A stretch of 64,000 nt of DNA from Paenibacillus lignilyticus (GTDB lineage: Bacteria; Bacillota; Bacilli; Paenibacillales; Paenibacillaceae), in contig NZ_JAGKSP010000011.1 in NCBI RefSeq assembly GCF_017942085.1, forward strand, positions 62,001 to 126,000. Direction: 5' to 3'. The notes beneath the pieces are model-generated. The model ran no database searches. It was not told the DNA's origin and was given only the letters and a program-made list of their open reading frames with translations. This document shows, in pieces, positions 9,530 to 17,519 of this stretch (within the stretch, counting starts at the first letter, position 1; each line of letters begins with the position of its first letter). Both the position numbers and the translations under genes were made by a program.

Positions 9530-11211
9530 GACAAATCGCCTTGCTTGCAGGCATAAATCAACTGATTCACGCGCTCCCGCATGCGCAGCAGCCAAGCGCT
9601 GCCTTTCTCATAGTCCCTAAACGTGAGCGGTCCCGCCATATCCTCTTCCAGCAGCGCCACCGTTGCTTCTTTGCCAATACAGCTCTCCAGCAACTGCAGC
9701 GCCCGAACATCTTGGAAAGCCTCGCGCAGCACTTCCAGACGAATGGACCCGATCGGTCCATCCTTACCCGGATAAACCAAGAATGCATCCCCTGAAGGGA
9801 AAGCATGATCAGCATCGGTTACCGTGAAGGGATCGATCGCTCGGCGCGAACGCTGCGAGTACCAGTGATTGTAGCCCCAGTGCAGGAACCCTTGAATATT
9901 GTGCTTGTACAGCTGAACGCCGATTATTCGGTTGCGGGCCGATGGCATGTTGAAGAAGCGGTTCGACTCATTATGCTTGTACTCGCAGCAGCAATAATAC
10001 GCCCAGAGCGGATCCGCCTCGCCGGCAATGTAGGTGTGAATATGTTCGGTGGATACAACGGGATGCGTCAGCAGCCCTTTCTCATAGAACGCATACTCGG
10101 ATAAGGCATCGATAATCGGAAAATCGCCGTCAAACAACGAGCGGACAAGCGTGCTTGCGCTCGTGTACGATGCCAAGTCATGAAGCGTCGGCTCATCGGA
10201 CAGATGAAAATAACAGCTTCGCTCGAGGCCATTCAAGCGAATGAACTGCACCAATTCCGGAATGAACCGCACGAGGAATCGCTTGTATTCCTCTCCGGCA
10301 GCATCGGTCTCCCAGCCGAAAATTTGCACATACTCACCCTCGACCTCCGCCATGATCTTCGGCGCATGCTTCGCCCCCCACTGCGTGAACAAGTGGGAAA
10401 ACTCGAAGCGCTGAATACCGTTGCGGCGGCAAAGTTCAACCCATCTCTCCAGCAGCGAATAATCAAATCGATACTCTCGTTCAGGCCCGTTGCCGACGCA
10501 CTTCACGCCAATTAACTGGACAGTCGGACGATATTTCCCGTAATCCAGTTCAAGCGGCGGCGAGAACAGCGGCGTCAAAATTAAGTTCATGCCGTATTCG
10601 GCGTAATGAGCGACATAGGTCTCAATGATGCGCCAGTGCGCTTCCGAGAAGATCTCAACCTTGTACTGCGTGGCAAGGCAGTCGAAATAGAACCATTCCG
10701 TATGGAGCAGACGCTGCTCCGGCAGTTCCGCATCCATAACCCGAAGCCGGAAAGACTCCGATCCTAGCTCCACGCCGGATTCATCCGCAAATCGGATTAC
10801 GATGGCATGATCGCCGGGAGCGACATCGCCGGCGCCTCCGAGCTTAACGGTAACCCATACAGACCGCCACTGCTTCGGGAGCGCATGAACAGTACCATTC
10901 TCAAGCGGATAAAGGGGATCCGGATAAAGCCCCGGCGTAGCCCGCAGCAGATAATCGTCGGGATCGTTATAGTTTGTCAGCTCGGAAGGCGCCAGGCCGA
11001 CGCTTCTAATCGAGACGGCATCCGCCAAGTCCGGTGATTCGGCGACTACCCGAATGTTCTTCATCAAGTAAGCGGCGCGGTACGCAACCTGGAAGGAATA
11101 ATATTCGCCAAGCAGCGCCGAGCCTTCAACACATGCGGACTCATTCAGCTCCTCGTCGGCGAATACCTTCACCAGCGAATGCATGCATCTCGTCTCAAAA
11201 GTCTGAGTCAT
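9523..11211 (-). CDS. DUF4091 (GH123-like) putative glycoside hydrolase, copy 2
   Basis: 562 aa from ATG 11211, which lies 1 bp after the stop of the preceding paralogue and has GAGGAGGGATAAC as ribosome site. N-terminal beta-sandwich region (1-160), TIM-barrel-like centre and a C-terminal DUF4091 segment (GFLHWGYNHW, GPIGSIRLEVLREAFQD). An Asp-Glu pair at 339-340 (HLSDEP) sits where GH123 enzymes carry the catalytic Asp-Glu used in substrate-assisted cleavage of N-acetyl-beta-galactosaminides; the equivalence is inferred. No signal peptide. It is clearly a diverged duplicate of the upstream gene. The family call is firm, the substrate unknown. Confidence 0.85.
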   Translation of the reverse strand: MTQTFETRCMHSLVKVFADEELNESACVEGSALLGEYYSFQVAYRAAYLMKNIRVVAESPDLADAVSIRSVGLAPSELTNYNDPDDYLLRATPGLYPDPLYPLENGTVHALPKQWRSVWVTVKLGGAGDVAPGDHAIVIRFADESGVELGSESFRLRVMDAELPEQRLLHTEWFYFDCLATQYKVEIFSEAHWRIIETYVAHYAEYGMNLILTPLFSPPLELDYGKYRPTVQLIGVKCVGNGPEREYRFDYSLLERWVELCRRNGIQRFEFSHLFTQWGAKHAPKIMAEVEGEYVQIFGWETDAAGEEYKRFLVRFIPELVQFIRLNGLERSCYFHLSDEPTLHDLASYTSASTLVRSLFDGDFPIIDALSEYAFYEKGLLTHPVVSTEHIHTYIAGEADPLWAYYCCCEYKHNESNRFFNMPSARNRIIGVQLYKHNIQGFLHWGYNHWYSQRSRRAIDPFTVTDADHAFPSGDAFLVYPGKDGPIGSIRLEVLREAFQDVRALQLLESCIGKEATVALLEEDMAGPLTFRDYEKGSAWLLRMRERVNQLIYACKQGDLSC

Positions 11212-11212
11212 G

Positions 11213-12799
11213 TTATCCCTCCTCCGACAGTGCCTGCAGCAGTTTGCGGTGCACATGCTCGAAGTGCGCCGGATCCTCATTGGCTTCGTTAAAGCTGATC
11301 AAACAGCTATGCGTCAGCCCATCCGCAAACGCCTTATCCTTCTTCGCGAGCTGCTTCAGGAGTTCATAATCTTCGATGCCTGCGCGCATTGCCTCTAAGC
11401 GCACGCTGCCAATCGGACCGTTCGTTCCCGGAAACGTGATATGCGTATCCCCCGGCGGGAAGCAGAGATCCGTCTGTTCGTAGGGATCTTTGTCATCGTC
11501 GCAATGATTAAGTCCCCAGTGCAGGAACCCTTCCAAATCATATTTATAATTGCCCCAATGCAAGTAACGCGTCCGCAGCAAAGGCATGTCCCACAAGCGA
11601 TTCATCGAAGAGCCGCCGGGGAAGCAGCAAGTATAGAACCACAGCTTATCGCCAAGCGATCTCAGCTTCTCGAACTGCTCGCGATGCTCGAGGTAGTAAA
11701 TGTTTTTCGGCACCAGAATGTCGACAGAACCGGCCAGATCATAAGTCTCAACCGCTTCAAGGAGCGGAATGCCCGGCATGAACTTCCGAACGATACCCGA
11801 TAGGATGCGATACTCCTCCACGCTGGTCCCGATCGGCTCGTCCGCTACATGCTGCACCAGCTTGCTCAGCCAGCCATTCTGTTCGAGGAACGTCCGCCAT
11901 GCAGGCAGAAACTGCGACAAATAGGCATACCCTTCTGTCGATACCGCCTTCAGCGCCTCTCCGCCGTTCCATGTATTCCATATGAAAAATTCGGAGCCCC
12001 AGAAGTCTTTGCGCCCTGCAACCAGGCCGCCTTCGATATGAGTAAATCCAAGACTGAAGTACAGCCGAATGAGCCGTTCTGCCCGATCGAAATTGAACTG
12101 ATACCGATCCTCGCCAACCAGGTTCACCTGAACCGCATCCATCGGAACCCAGAAATGCGTTTGCCGAGCGCGGCGCATCAATCTGCCGTACTTCTCGATC
12201 ATCGCCCAATGCCTTTCCGACCACAGCTCCGCGTTATAGCGCTTAGCCATGTTCGGCAGACTGAACCAGTTGGTGACCGCAAGCGTCTCCTCGGCAGGCA
12301 CCACAGCCTGATAGACCTCGATTTCGACCGGGATAAGGCAAGTTTCTTCTCCGATCGTAACGGACAGTTCACCCGAATAATTGCCGGCTTCGGCATCAAC
12401 CGGTATCTCCCAGCACAGATACAGCGCTTCTGTAGCGGCACGAGTGACGACGCCCTCCGTCAGCGGATTCATCGCTTCATACACCCGGAAAGGCGCCTGA
12501 CGCGTCGTGTATCCTTCAGCCGATTCGCCTTCGTTCACGCAATGGCTGATCGGCCCGGTATTCTTTTCCACGAAAATATCAATTAATTGATAGACCTCCG
12601 GCTGACGCAAAAATACACTGCCGGTCGAACGTACAAACTCGCAATGAATCTCGGCATTTGGCGCTGCGCCGTTCAATAGAATCTGGCATGCGGCATAGCT
12701 GCCTCTTGCCGTTGCCAGCTTGATCGCCGTGTTGCCGCCCTCCGAAACGATGCTGTCAGGGTAGATCCATTCATTCATGCTGAATACTTGATAATTCAT
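11213..12799 (-). CDS. DUF4091 (GH123-like) putative glycoside hydrolase, copy 1
   Basis: 528 aa, starting 26 bp after the GH2 stop with GGGAGGAACAGCACGC before ATG. Same architecture as its downstream neighbour: N-terminal sandwich, barrel region with the Asp320-Glu321 pair (VQHVADEPIG), and a DUF4091 end (GFLHWGLNHC, NGPIGSVRLEAMRAGIEDYE). The two copies differ in much of their length but share the C-terminal signature, suggesting an old tandem duplication with possible division of substrates. Cytoplasmic, with no signal peptide. The DUF4091 label is secure; activity on a hexosaminide is an inference from the GH123 relationship. Confidence 0.85.
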   Translation of the reverse strand: MNYQVFSMNEWIYPDSIVSEGGNTAIKLATARGSYAACQILLNGAAPNAEIHCEFVRSTGSVFLRQPEVYQLIDIFVEKNTGPISHCVNEGESAEGYTTRQAPFRVYEAMNPLTEGVVTRAATEALYLCWEIPVDAEAGNYSGELSVTIGEETCLIPVEIEVYQAVVPAEETLAVTNWFSLPNMAKRYNAELWSERHWAMIEKYGRLMRRARQTHFWVPMDAVQVNLVGEDRYQFNFDRAERLIRLYFSLGFTHIEGGLVAGRKDFWGSEFFIWNTWNGGEALKAVSTEGYAYLSQFLPAWRTFLEQNGWLSKLVQHVADEPIGTSVEEYRILSGIVRKFMPGIPLLEAVETYDLAGSVDILVPKNIYYLEHREQFEKLRSLGDKLWFYTCCFPGGSSMNRLWDMPLLRTRYLHWGNYKYDLEGFLHWGLNHCDDDKDPYEQTDLCFPPGDTHITFPGTNGPIGSVRLEAMRAGIEDYELLKQLAKKDKAFADGLTHSCLISFNEANEDPAHFEHVHRKLLQALSEEG

Positions 12800-12825
12800 G
12801 CGTGCTGTTCCTCCCGGTCTAATCG

Positions 12826-14826
12826 CTATTCGAGTGCTTCGTTAACGAATCCGCCTTCATGCTCGGTGAACGATCGATAATCCTGCCTGACGAGCTCCCC
12901 TACAGGTTTGATTGTCGTTCGATCCATGTGATAGATGCCGAAGGTATCAATCCAATTATTGTGGTTCACATACCAATCATACATAATCCAGTAATCAATG
13001 CCAGCCACGAATCCGTCTTTATTTCTCGTGCCATCCGGCAAAATGACCGCTCGCTCCATTAAAGCCTTCAGCGTTTCCTTATAGGTCTCGATTTGGGTAT
13101 CGCCCACGATGTTGTTTTCACCGGACCAGTGTCCATATTCGGTGTTTACGATTGGCTTATTCGGCCACTGCCGATGGGCATCTTCTAAGAATTGACGGGT
13201 TCCTTCGTAATAAGTGCCCCCGTGAAAAATGCCAAAGTACATCGTCCAGCTCGCCACATCCAGCGGCTCCATCGATGGGTCATGCGCGCCGGGCTGATCG
13301 GCCGCAGCGCTTTGCGTCGTCAAACGACCATCCGGGTAGCTTGTCTTCAGATCATGGACAAGCCTTTTATTATAGACGGTCCGCAGCTCCACCTCGACCG
13401 ATTCATTCTGGGTGCTCCACATAAGCACGGAAGGACGATTGTATTGCGAGAATACCATTTCCCGCCACATTTGGTCGCTCAGCCGCTTCTCTTCCTGCAC
13501 CTCGAAATGCTCCCGCGTAAATTGCCACAGCGGAATTTCGCTTGCCGTGGCGAGTCCGAGCCGATCGAGCAGCATGCCCGTAAAGACATGGTTTGGATAA
13601 TGGGCCGTACGCACGTAGTTGACATGCAGTTCTTCTTTCATTTGGACCAAGTCATCGCGAATGCGATCCCATGCGGCTGTACGGCCGTAGTCCGGCCACT
13701 CCTCATGGCGGGCGATACCGGCTAGAAAGATCGCACGCTTGTTAAGCAGCATATCGGTTCCTTGTGTCGTGATGGTCCGAATGCCGAATTGCGTATGGAA
13801 GCAATCCGTTGTCTGCCCCTCCGTATTCGAAAGCTTGAATTCCGCAATGTATAAATTCGGCTGCCGGAACGCCCACAGCTTCGCATCCTCCACCCTTGCG
13901 CTCAAAACAACCGCTCTCGTCTCTCTCGCTCGCAGCGTTAGCCGGGCGGATAGTTCGCCGTTCCATGCTGCCTGAGCGCCCTTGATCTGCGAGGCGTACG
14001 GGGAGCCGAGAAATGCATCCGCCTTTTGATCCGCCTCAAACAACGAGCCTTGCAGCTTACAAGCAGCAGGCAGGTCTGAGCGGTTCTCCACGATTGCCGT
14101 CACCCGTAAATTCCCTTCTACATCAAGCGAAACGACATCTACTCTAGCCAGATGGCAAGGAGCGCTGCCGCTCACATAGAGATCATGGATGATACCGGTA
14201 TAGTTGAAAAAGTCCGTGCCCGCCGTAGCCGGAATAATATCGTTTCTGCTGCCCCAAGGCGGATTATCCACGCGAATGACGATGATGTTCTCGCCGCCAT
14301 AACGGACATGCAGCGAAAGATCGAGGGCAAATGGCGTATAACCGCCTTCATGATAGCCGATCCATTTGCCGTTCACCCACACATCAGCAACGTAGCTTAT
14401 GGATAGTGCATGGAGCGTAACCGCTTTGCCGGTCCATTCCGTTCCCAGCTTGAACGAACGGCGGTACCAGACACCGTTTTCATAGGTTTCGCTTGAGTTT
14501 GCTGCCTCAATGCCTTGAAGCTTATTCTCGGGAATAGGCAGCATGATCGTTTCCCATGCGGAATCGTTGTAGCTGATTTCCGTACGGCCTCCCGCTTCCT
14601 CCCTTGCTTGCACAAACCAGCGCTCATCGCGCGCGGACATCGAGAAATCATGGTCGGCCTCGAAACGCTGCTTCTTCCATGCGCCGGCCAAATCCAGCTT
14701 TAACCTATCCTGCGGATCGAAGGAAGGAACGGGAATCCCGTTCTGAAATGGAACATGAACCCCGTCTATCGGCTGCAGCGACAATGTTGTTTGAATGCCG
14801 GTATAGGCGCAAATCGGATCTGTCAT
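12826..14826 (-). CDS. Glycoside hydrolase family 2 (beta-galactosidase/beta-glucuronidase type)
   Basis: 666 aa. N-terminal jelly-roll sugar-binding domain (about 40-220; ENGVWYRRSF, VNGKWIGYHEGGYTPF), immunoglobulin-like domain (about 225-350) and TIM barrel (from about 355). The general acid/base is Glu475 in STQNESVE and the nucleophile Glu563 in VNTEYGHWSG, as in GH2. No signal peptide, so it acts on imported oligosaccharide. ATG 14826 has GGGGGATTCATGCG upstream and lies 23 bp after the GH16 gene. The size and the short barrel resemble beta-glucuronidase or small beta-galactosidases, so the exact glycon is open. Confidence 0.93.
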   Translation of the reverse strand: MTDPICAYTGIQTTLSLQPIDGVHVPFQNGIPVPSFDPQDRLKLDLAGAWKKQRFEADHDFSMSARDERWFVQAREEAGGRTEISYNDSAWETIMLPIPENKLQGIEAANSSETYENGVWYRRSFKLGTEWTGKAVTLHALSISYVADVWVNGKWIGYHEGGYTPFALDLSLHVRYGGENIIVIRVDNPPWGSRNDIIPATAGTDFFNYTGIIHDLYVSGSAPCHLARVDVVSLDVEGNLRVTAIVENRSDLPAACKLQGSLFEADQKADAFLGSPYASQIKGAQAAWNGELSARLTLRARETRAVVLSARVEDAKLWAFRQPNLYIAEFKLSNTEGQTTDCFHTQFGIRTITTQGTDMLLNKRAIFLAGIARHEEWPDYGRTAAWDRIRDDLVQMKEELHVNYVRTAHYPNHVFTGMLLDRLGLATASEIPLWQFTREHFEVQEEKRLSDQMWREMVFSQYNRPSVLMWSTQNESVEVELRTVYNKRLVHDLKTSYPDGRLTTQSAAADQPGAHDPSMEPLDVASWTMYFGIFHGGTYYEGTRQFLEDAHRQWPNKPIVNTEYGHWSGENNIVGDTQIETYKETLKALMERAVILPDGTRNKDGFVAGIDYWIMYDWYVNHNNWIDTFGIYHMDRTTIKPVGELVRQDYRSFTEHEGGFVNEALE

Positions 14827-14849
14827 CGCATGAATCCCCCTAAGCTCGT

Positions 14850-15641
14850 TTAGATTGCCGGACCATAGTTTCCGTCTTCCGGTTGATAGATTCGAATATA
14901 GTCTACTTCCAGCGTCTGCGGAAATACGGTCGTTTCATCCGGATACCCCGGCCAATTGCCGCCGACCGCCAGATTCAGCATCAGATAGAACGGCTTGTTG
15001 AACGGAGCCGGATATGGCTCGACTGCGGAAGTTTCCGTCTCCCGCGTATACCACTCGCTGCTCTTATAGAACAACCGGCCATCGATGTACCAGCGCATCT
15101 GAGTCGGCGTCCAATCCACGGTGAACGTATGGAAATCATCGGCGAAAATGCCTTCTTCCAACGTATAGCAGTCGCCTTTATAGTAATGCGGATTGCCCAT
15201 ATGAAGCGTGCCATGCACTTTGTTCGGTTCATGCCCGCACATTTCCATAATGTCGATCTCGCCCGCACTCGGCCAGTCGCCATGAACCTGCAGATCGGTA
15301 GACATCATCCAGAAGGCCGGCCAAATACCTTGTCCATACGGCAGCCTGGCGCGAATCTCAAAACGTCCATACGTCCAATCCGCCTTATTCCGCGTAACCA
15401 GCTTCGCTGACGTATACGGGCTTCCCTCGTATTCCTCTTTGATCGCTTTAATAATCAGCTTCGAGTCCTCGATATAAGCGTTTCTAGCTTCTCTCGTATA
15501 ATACTGCAGCTCATTATTGCCCCAGCCATGGCCATCGATATCATAATCCCAACGTGACAAATCAATCTCCGGCCTATCGAACTCTTCGTTCCATACCAGC
15601 TTCCATCCGTTATCGGACACCTCAAAATTGTTCGTTGTCAT
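14850..15641 (-). CDS. Glycoside hydrolase family 16 (beta-glucanase/laminarinase-like), no signal peptide
   Basis: 263 aa, a single GH16 jelly-roll. The catalytic motif GEIDIME is at 127-133 (Glu128 nucleophile, Asp130, Glu133 acid/base), flanked by WPAFWMM and a WYIDGRLFY strand. The motif without an inserted residue before the last Glu fits endo-beta-1,3(4)-glucanase or agarase-like members. The protein begins MTTNNFEVSDNGWKLVWNEEF with no export signal and no upstream in-frame extension encoding one. Ribosome site GGAGGTACAACA. Most GH16 enzymes are secreted, so a cytoplasmic location inside an import operon is unusual and suggests it trims imported oligomers. Confidence 0.94.
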   Translation of the reverse strand: MTTNNFEVSDNGWKLVWNEEFDRPEIDLSRWDYDIDGHGWGNNELQYYTREARNAYIEDSKLIIKAIKEEYEGSPYTSAKLVTRNKADWTYGRFEIRARLPYGQGIWPAFWMMSTDLQVHGDWPSAGEIDIMEMCGHEPNKVHGTLHMGNPHYYKGDCYTLEEGIFADDFHTFTVDWTPTQMRWYIDGRLFYKSSEWYTRETETSAVEPYPAPFNKPFYLMLNLAVGGNWPGYPDETTVFPQTLEVDYIRIYQPEDGNYGPAI

Positions 15642-15710
15642 TGTTGTACCTCCAATGTTTTATTTAGTACGCGCAGCGTACACTGCACAGCGATCCAGCC
15701 CCCAAGAGCG

Positions 15711-16646
15711 TCATTCTCCCGTAATCCCCGTACGGTCCACTCCCTCCACAAACCAACGCTGCAGCAAGAAGTACACAACCAGCAGCGGCGCGATCGTCAG
15801 CATCGTTCCTGCCATCTTGATCGCCTCGTTCAGCTGGCTGCCCGGCGTGCCCGGCGGGAACATCTTCGAGTAGCTGTCGCTGAATCGCTGCAGCTCCAGA
15901 GGCAGAATCGTTAGCGAATTGCCGAAATACAGCGCCGCCAAATACGATTCGTTCCAGTACCAGACGAACGAGAACAAGAAGACGATAATGAAGGCCGGAC
16001 CGGCCGTCGGAACAGCGATCCGATAAAACATTTTAAAATAACCCGCGCCGTCGATCTGAGCCGCTTCTTCCAATACGGCGGGCAGCTTTTTGAAAAATTG
16101 GTAGAAAATCATGATGAATAGCGCGCCTTTCAGCCCCTGGCCCAGAAGCGCCGGATAAATAAACGTCTGCAGCGTGCCTAGCAAATGATAGTCCTTAAAC
16201 ATCAAGTAAGTAGGAATCATCGTCACCTGCGGCGGGATGACAAAGGTGGCGATCATAAGCACGAACCACAGCCGCTTGAGCGGAAAGTCGAAGCGCGCGA
16301 AGCCGTACCCGATAACGGCAGACATAACGGTTTGCGCAACCGCAGGAACGCTCGCCACCAGAATCGTCTGTAGCAGCGTTTTATTGAAATCCAGAACTTG
16401 CAGCGCTTTCGTGTAGTTCTCGGTATACAGCTCGGTCGGTATCCATTTCACCATCGAGTTTACCAAGTCGTCGAGGCTCATAAAACTGTTTACGAACATA
16501 TAAAGCAGCGGATATAAGTAAATAAACCCGATTCCAATGAGAAGCAGATAGACGACCGCTTTAAAGACCAGTCCGTCATTCTCTCCTACGCCGAACACGA
16601 TCTTGCGGATACGGCTCAGCACGGCCCTTATGCTTGGATTCACCAT
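15711..16646 (-). CDS. Carbohydrate ABC transporter permease, MalG type (second pair)
   Basis: 311 aa with six predicted membrane helices and the EAA loop EEAAQIDGAGYFKMFYRIAVP, which contacts the ATPase. It starts 12 bp after the partner permease with AGAGGGGACAGT upstream. A charged cytoplasmic leader of about 25 residues precedes the first helix. With the gene at 16659-17519 it forms the second of two complete permease pairs in this operon. No ATPase is encoded here, so a shared MsmX-like ATPase elsewhere is expected. Confidence 0.93.
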   Translation of the reverse strand: MVNPSIRAVLSRIRKIVFGVGENDGLVFKAVVYLLLIGIGFIYLYPLLYMFVNSFMSLDDLVNSMVKWIPTELYTENYTKALQVLDFNKTLLQTILVASVPAVAQTVMSAVIGYGFARFDFPLKRLWFVLMIATFVIPPQVTMIPTYLMFKDYHLLGTLQTFIYPALLGQGLKGALFIMIFYQFFKKLPAVLEEAAQIDGAGYFKMFYRIAVPTAGPAFIIVFLFSFVWYWNESYLAALYFGNSLTILPLELQRFSDSYSKMFPPGTPGSQLNEAIKMAGTMLTIAPLLVVYFLLQRWFVEGVDRTGITGE

Positions 16647-16658
16647 ACTGTCCCCTCT

Positions 16659-17519
16659 CTAACTCTTTCTCGTGCGCAGAAGTGCCGTCCAGATGCCTAA
16701 TACGATGGCGATAATCAAGAAATAAATCCATGCGATCGCCGTTGCATAGCCGAATCCGGTCGATGTATTGAACATGTTGTCTCGAATCATGGCGATAATT
16801 TCATTCAGCGCGAAGGTCGAGATATAGACGATCGTATAAATGAAATTGACGACCACAAGCGGCATCAGCATCGGAAGCGTCAGCTTCCAGAACATCTCCC
16901 AGCGCGAAGCGCCGTCGATTCTCGCGGCTTCATAGAGCGCATGGTCGACCTTTTGCAGCCCGGCCAAGAAAATCAAAATTTGCACGCCTGAGAACCAGAG
17001 CACCATAATGATCTGTTTGAACAAATACATCACGGGACCGGCAACGGCAGGCGACAAGCTTTCCTTCACCAGCGCGAACATGCCGTAGGATTCGATGTTC
17101 GGTATTGTGGTCACGCCTTGGCTGAGCAGTTCATTGATAACCGGGCCGCTCGTAATGATAACCGGCAAGAAGAAGATCGTCCGGAACACGCCGCGGAAGT
17201 TAATCTTCTGATTGATCAGCATGGCAATGATCAGGGAGAAGGTCACGATAATCGGCACATTAAGCGCCATATCTCGTAAATAGTGGAGCACTTTCTCGAC
17301 GAAAGTAGCATCCGACACAAACGCGTATTTGTAGTTGTCCCAGCCCACATAATCGGTCTTGATGCCAAGCGGCGTTACCTTCACCTTCTGAAAGCTTAAG
17401 TACAACGAGTAAATCATCGGCCGCAGGGCGAATAAGAAGAATCCGAGGATCCAAGGCGCGACGAATGCCGTACCGACAAGTGCTTTTCTCCGTTTATTCG
17501 TCATTCGAATGGCGGCCAT
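16659..17519 (-). CDS. Carbohydrate ABC transporter permease, MalF type (second pair)
   Basis: 286 aa, six membrane helices, and the EAA loop with core YEAARIDGASRWEMFWKLTL. The ATG overlaps the DUF5696 stop by one base (TAATG) and has GGAGG 10 nt upstream, so translation is probably coupled. It forms a heterodimer with the MalG-type protein encoded downstream. No dedicated binding protein lies immediately beside this pair; one of the two receptors at the head of the operon may serve it. Confidence 0.93.
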   Translation of the reverse strand: MAAIRMTNKRRKALVGTAFVAPWILGFFLFALRPMIYSLYLSFQKVKVTPLGIKTDYVGWDNYKYAFVSDATFVEKVLHYLRDMALNVPIIVTFSLIIAMLINQKINFRGVFRTIFFLPVIITSGPVINELLSQGVTTIPNIESYGMFALVKESLSPAVAGPVMYLFKQIIMVLWFSGVQILIFLAGLQKVDHALYEAARIDGASRWEMFWKLTLPMLMPLVVVNFIYTIVYISTFALNEIIAMIRDNMFNTSTGFGYATAIAWIYFLIIAIVLGIWTALLRTRKS

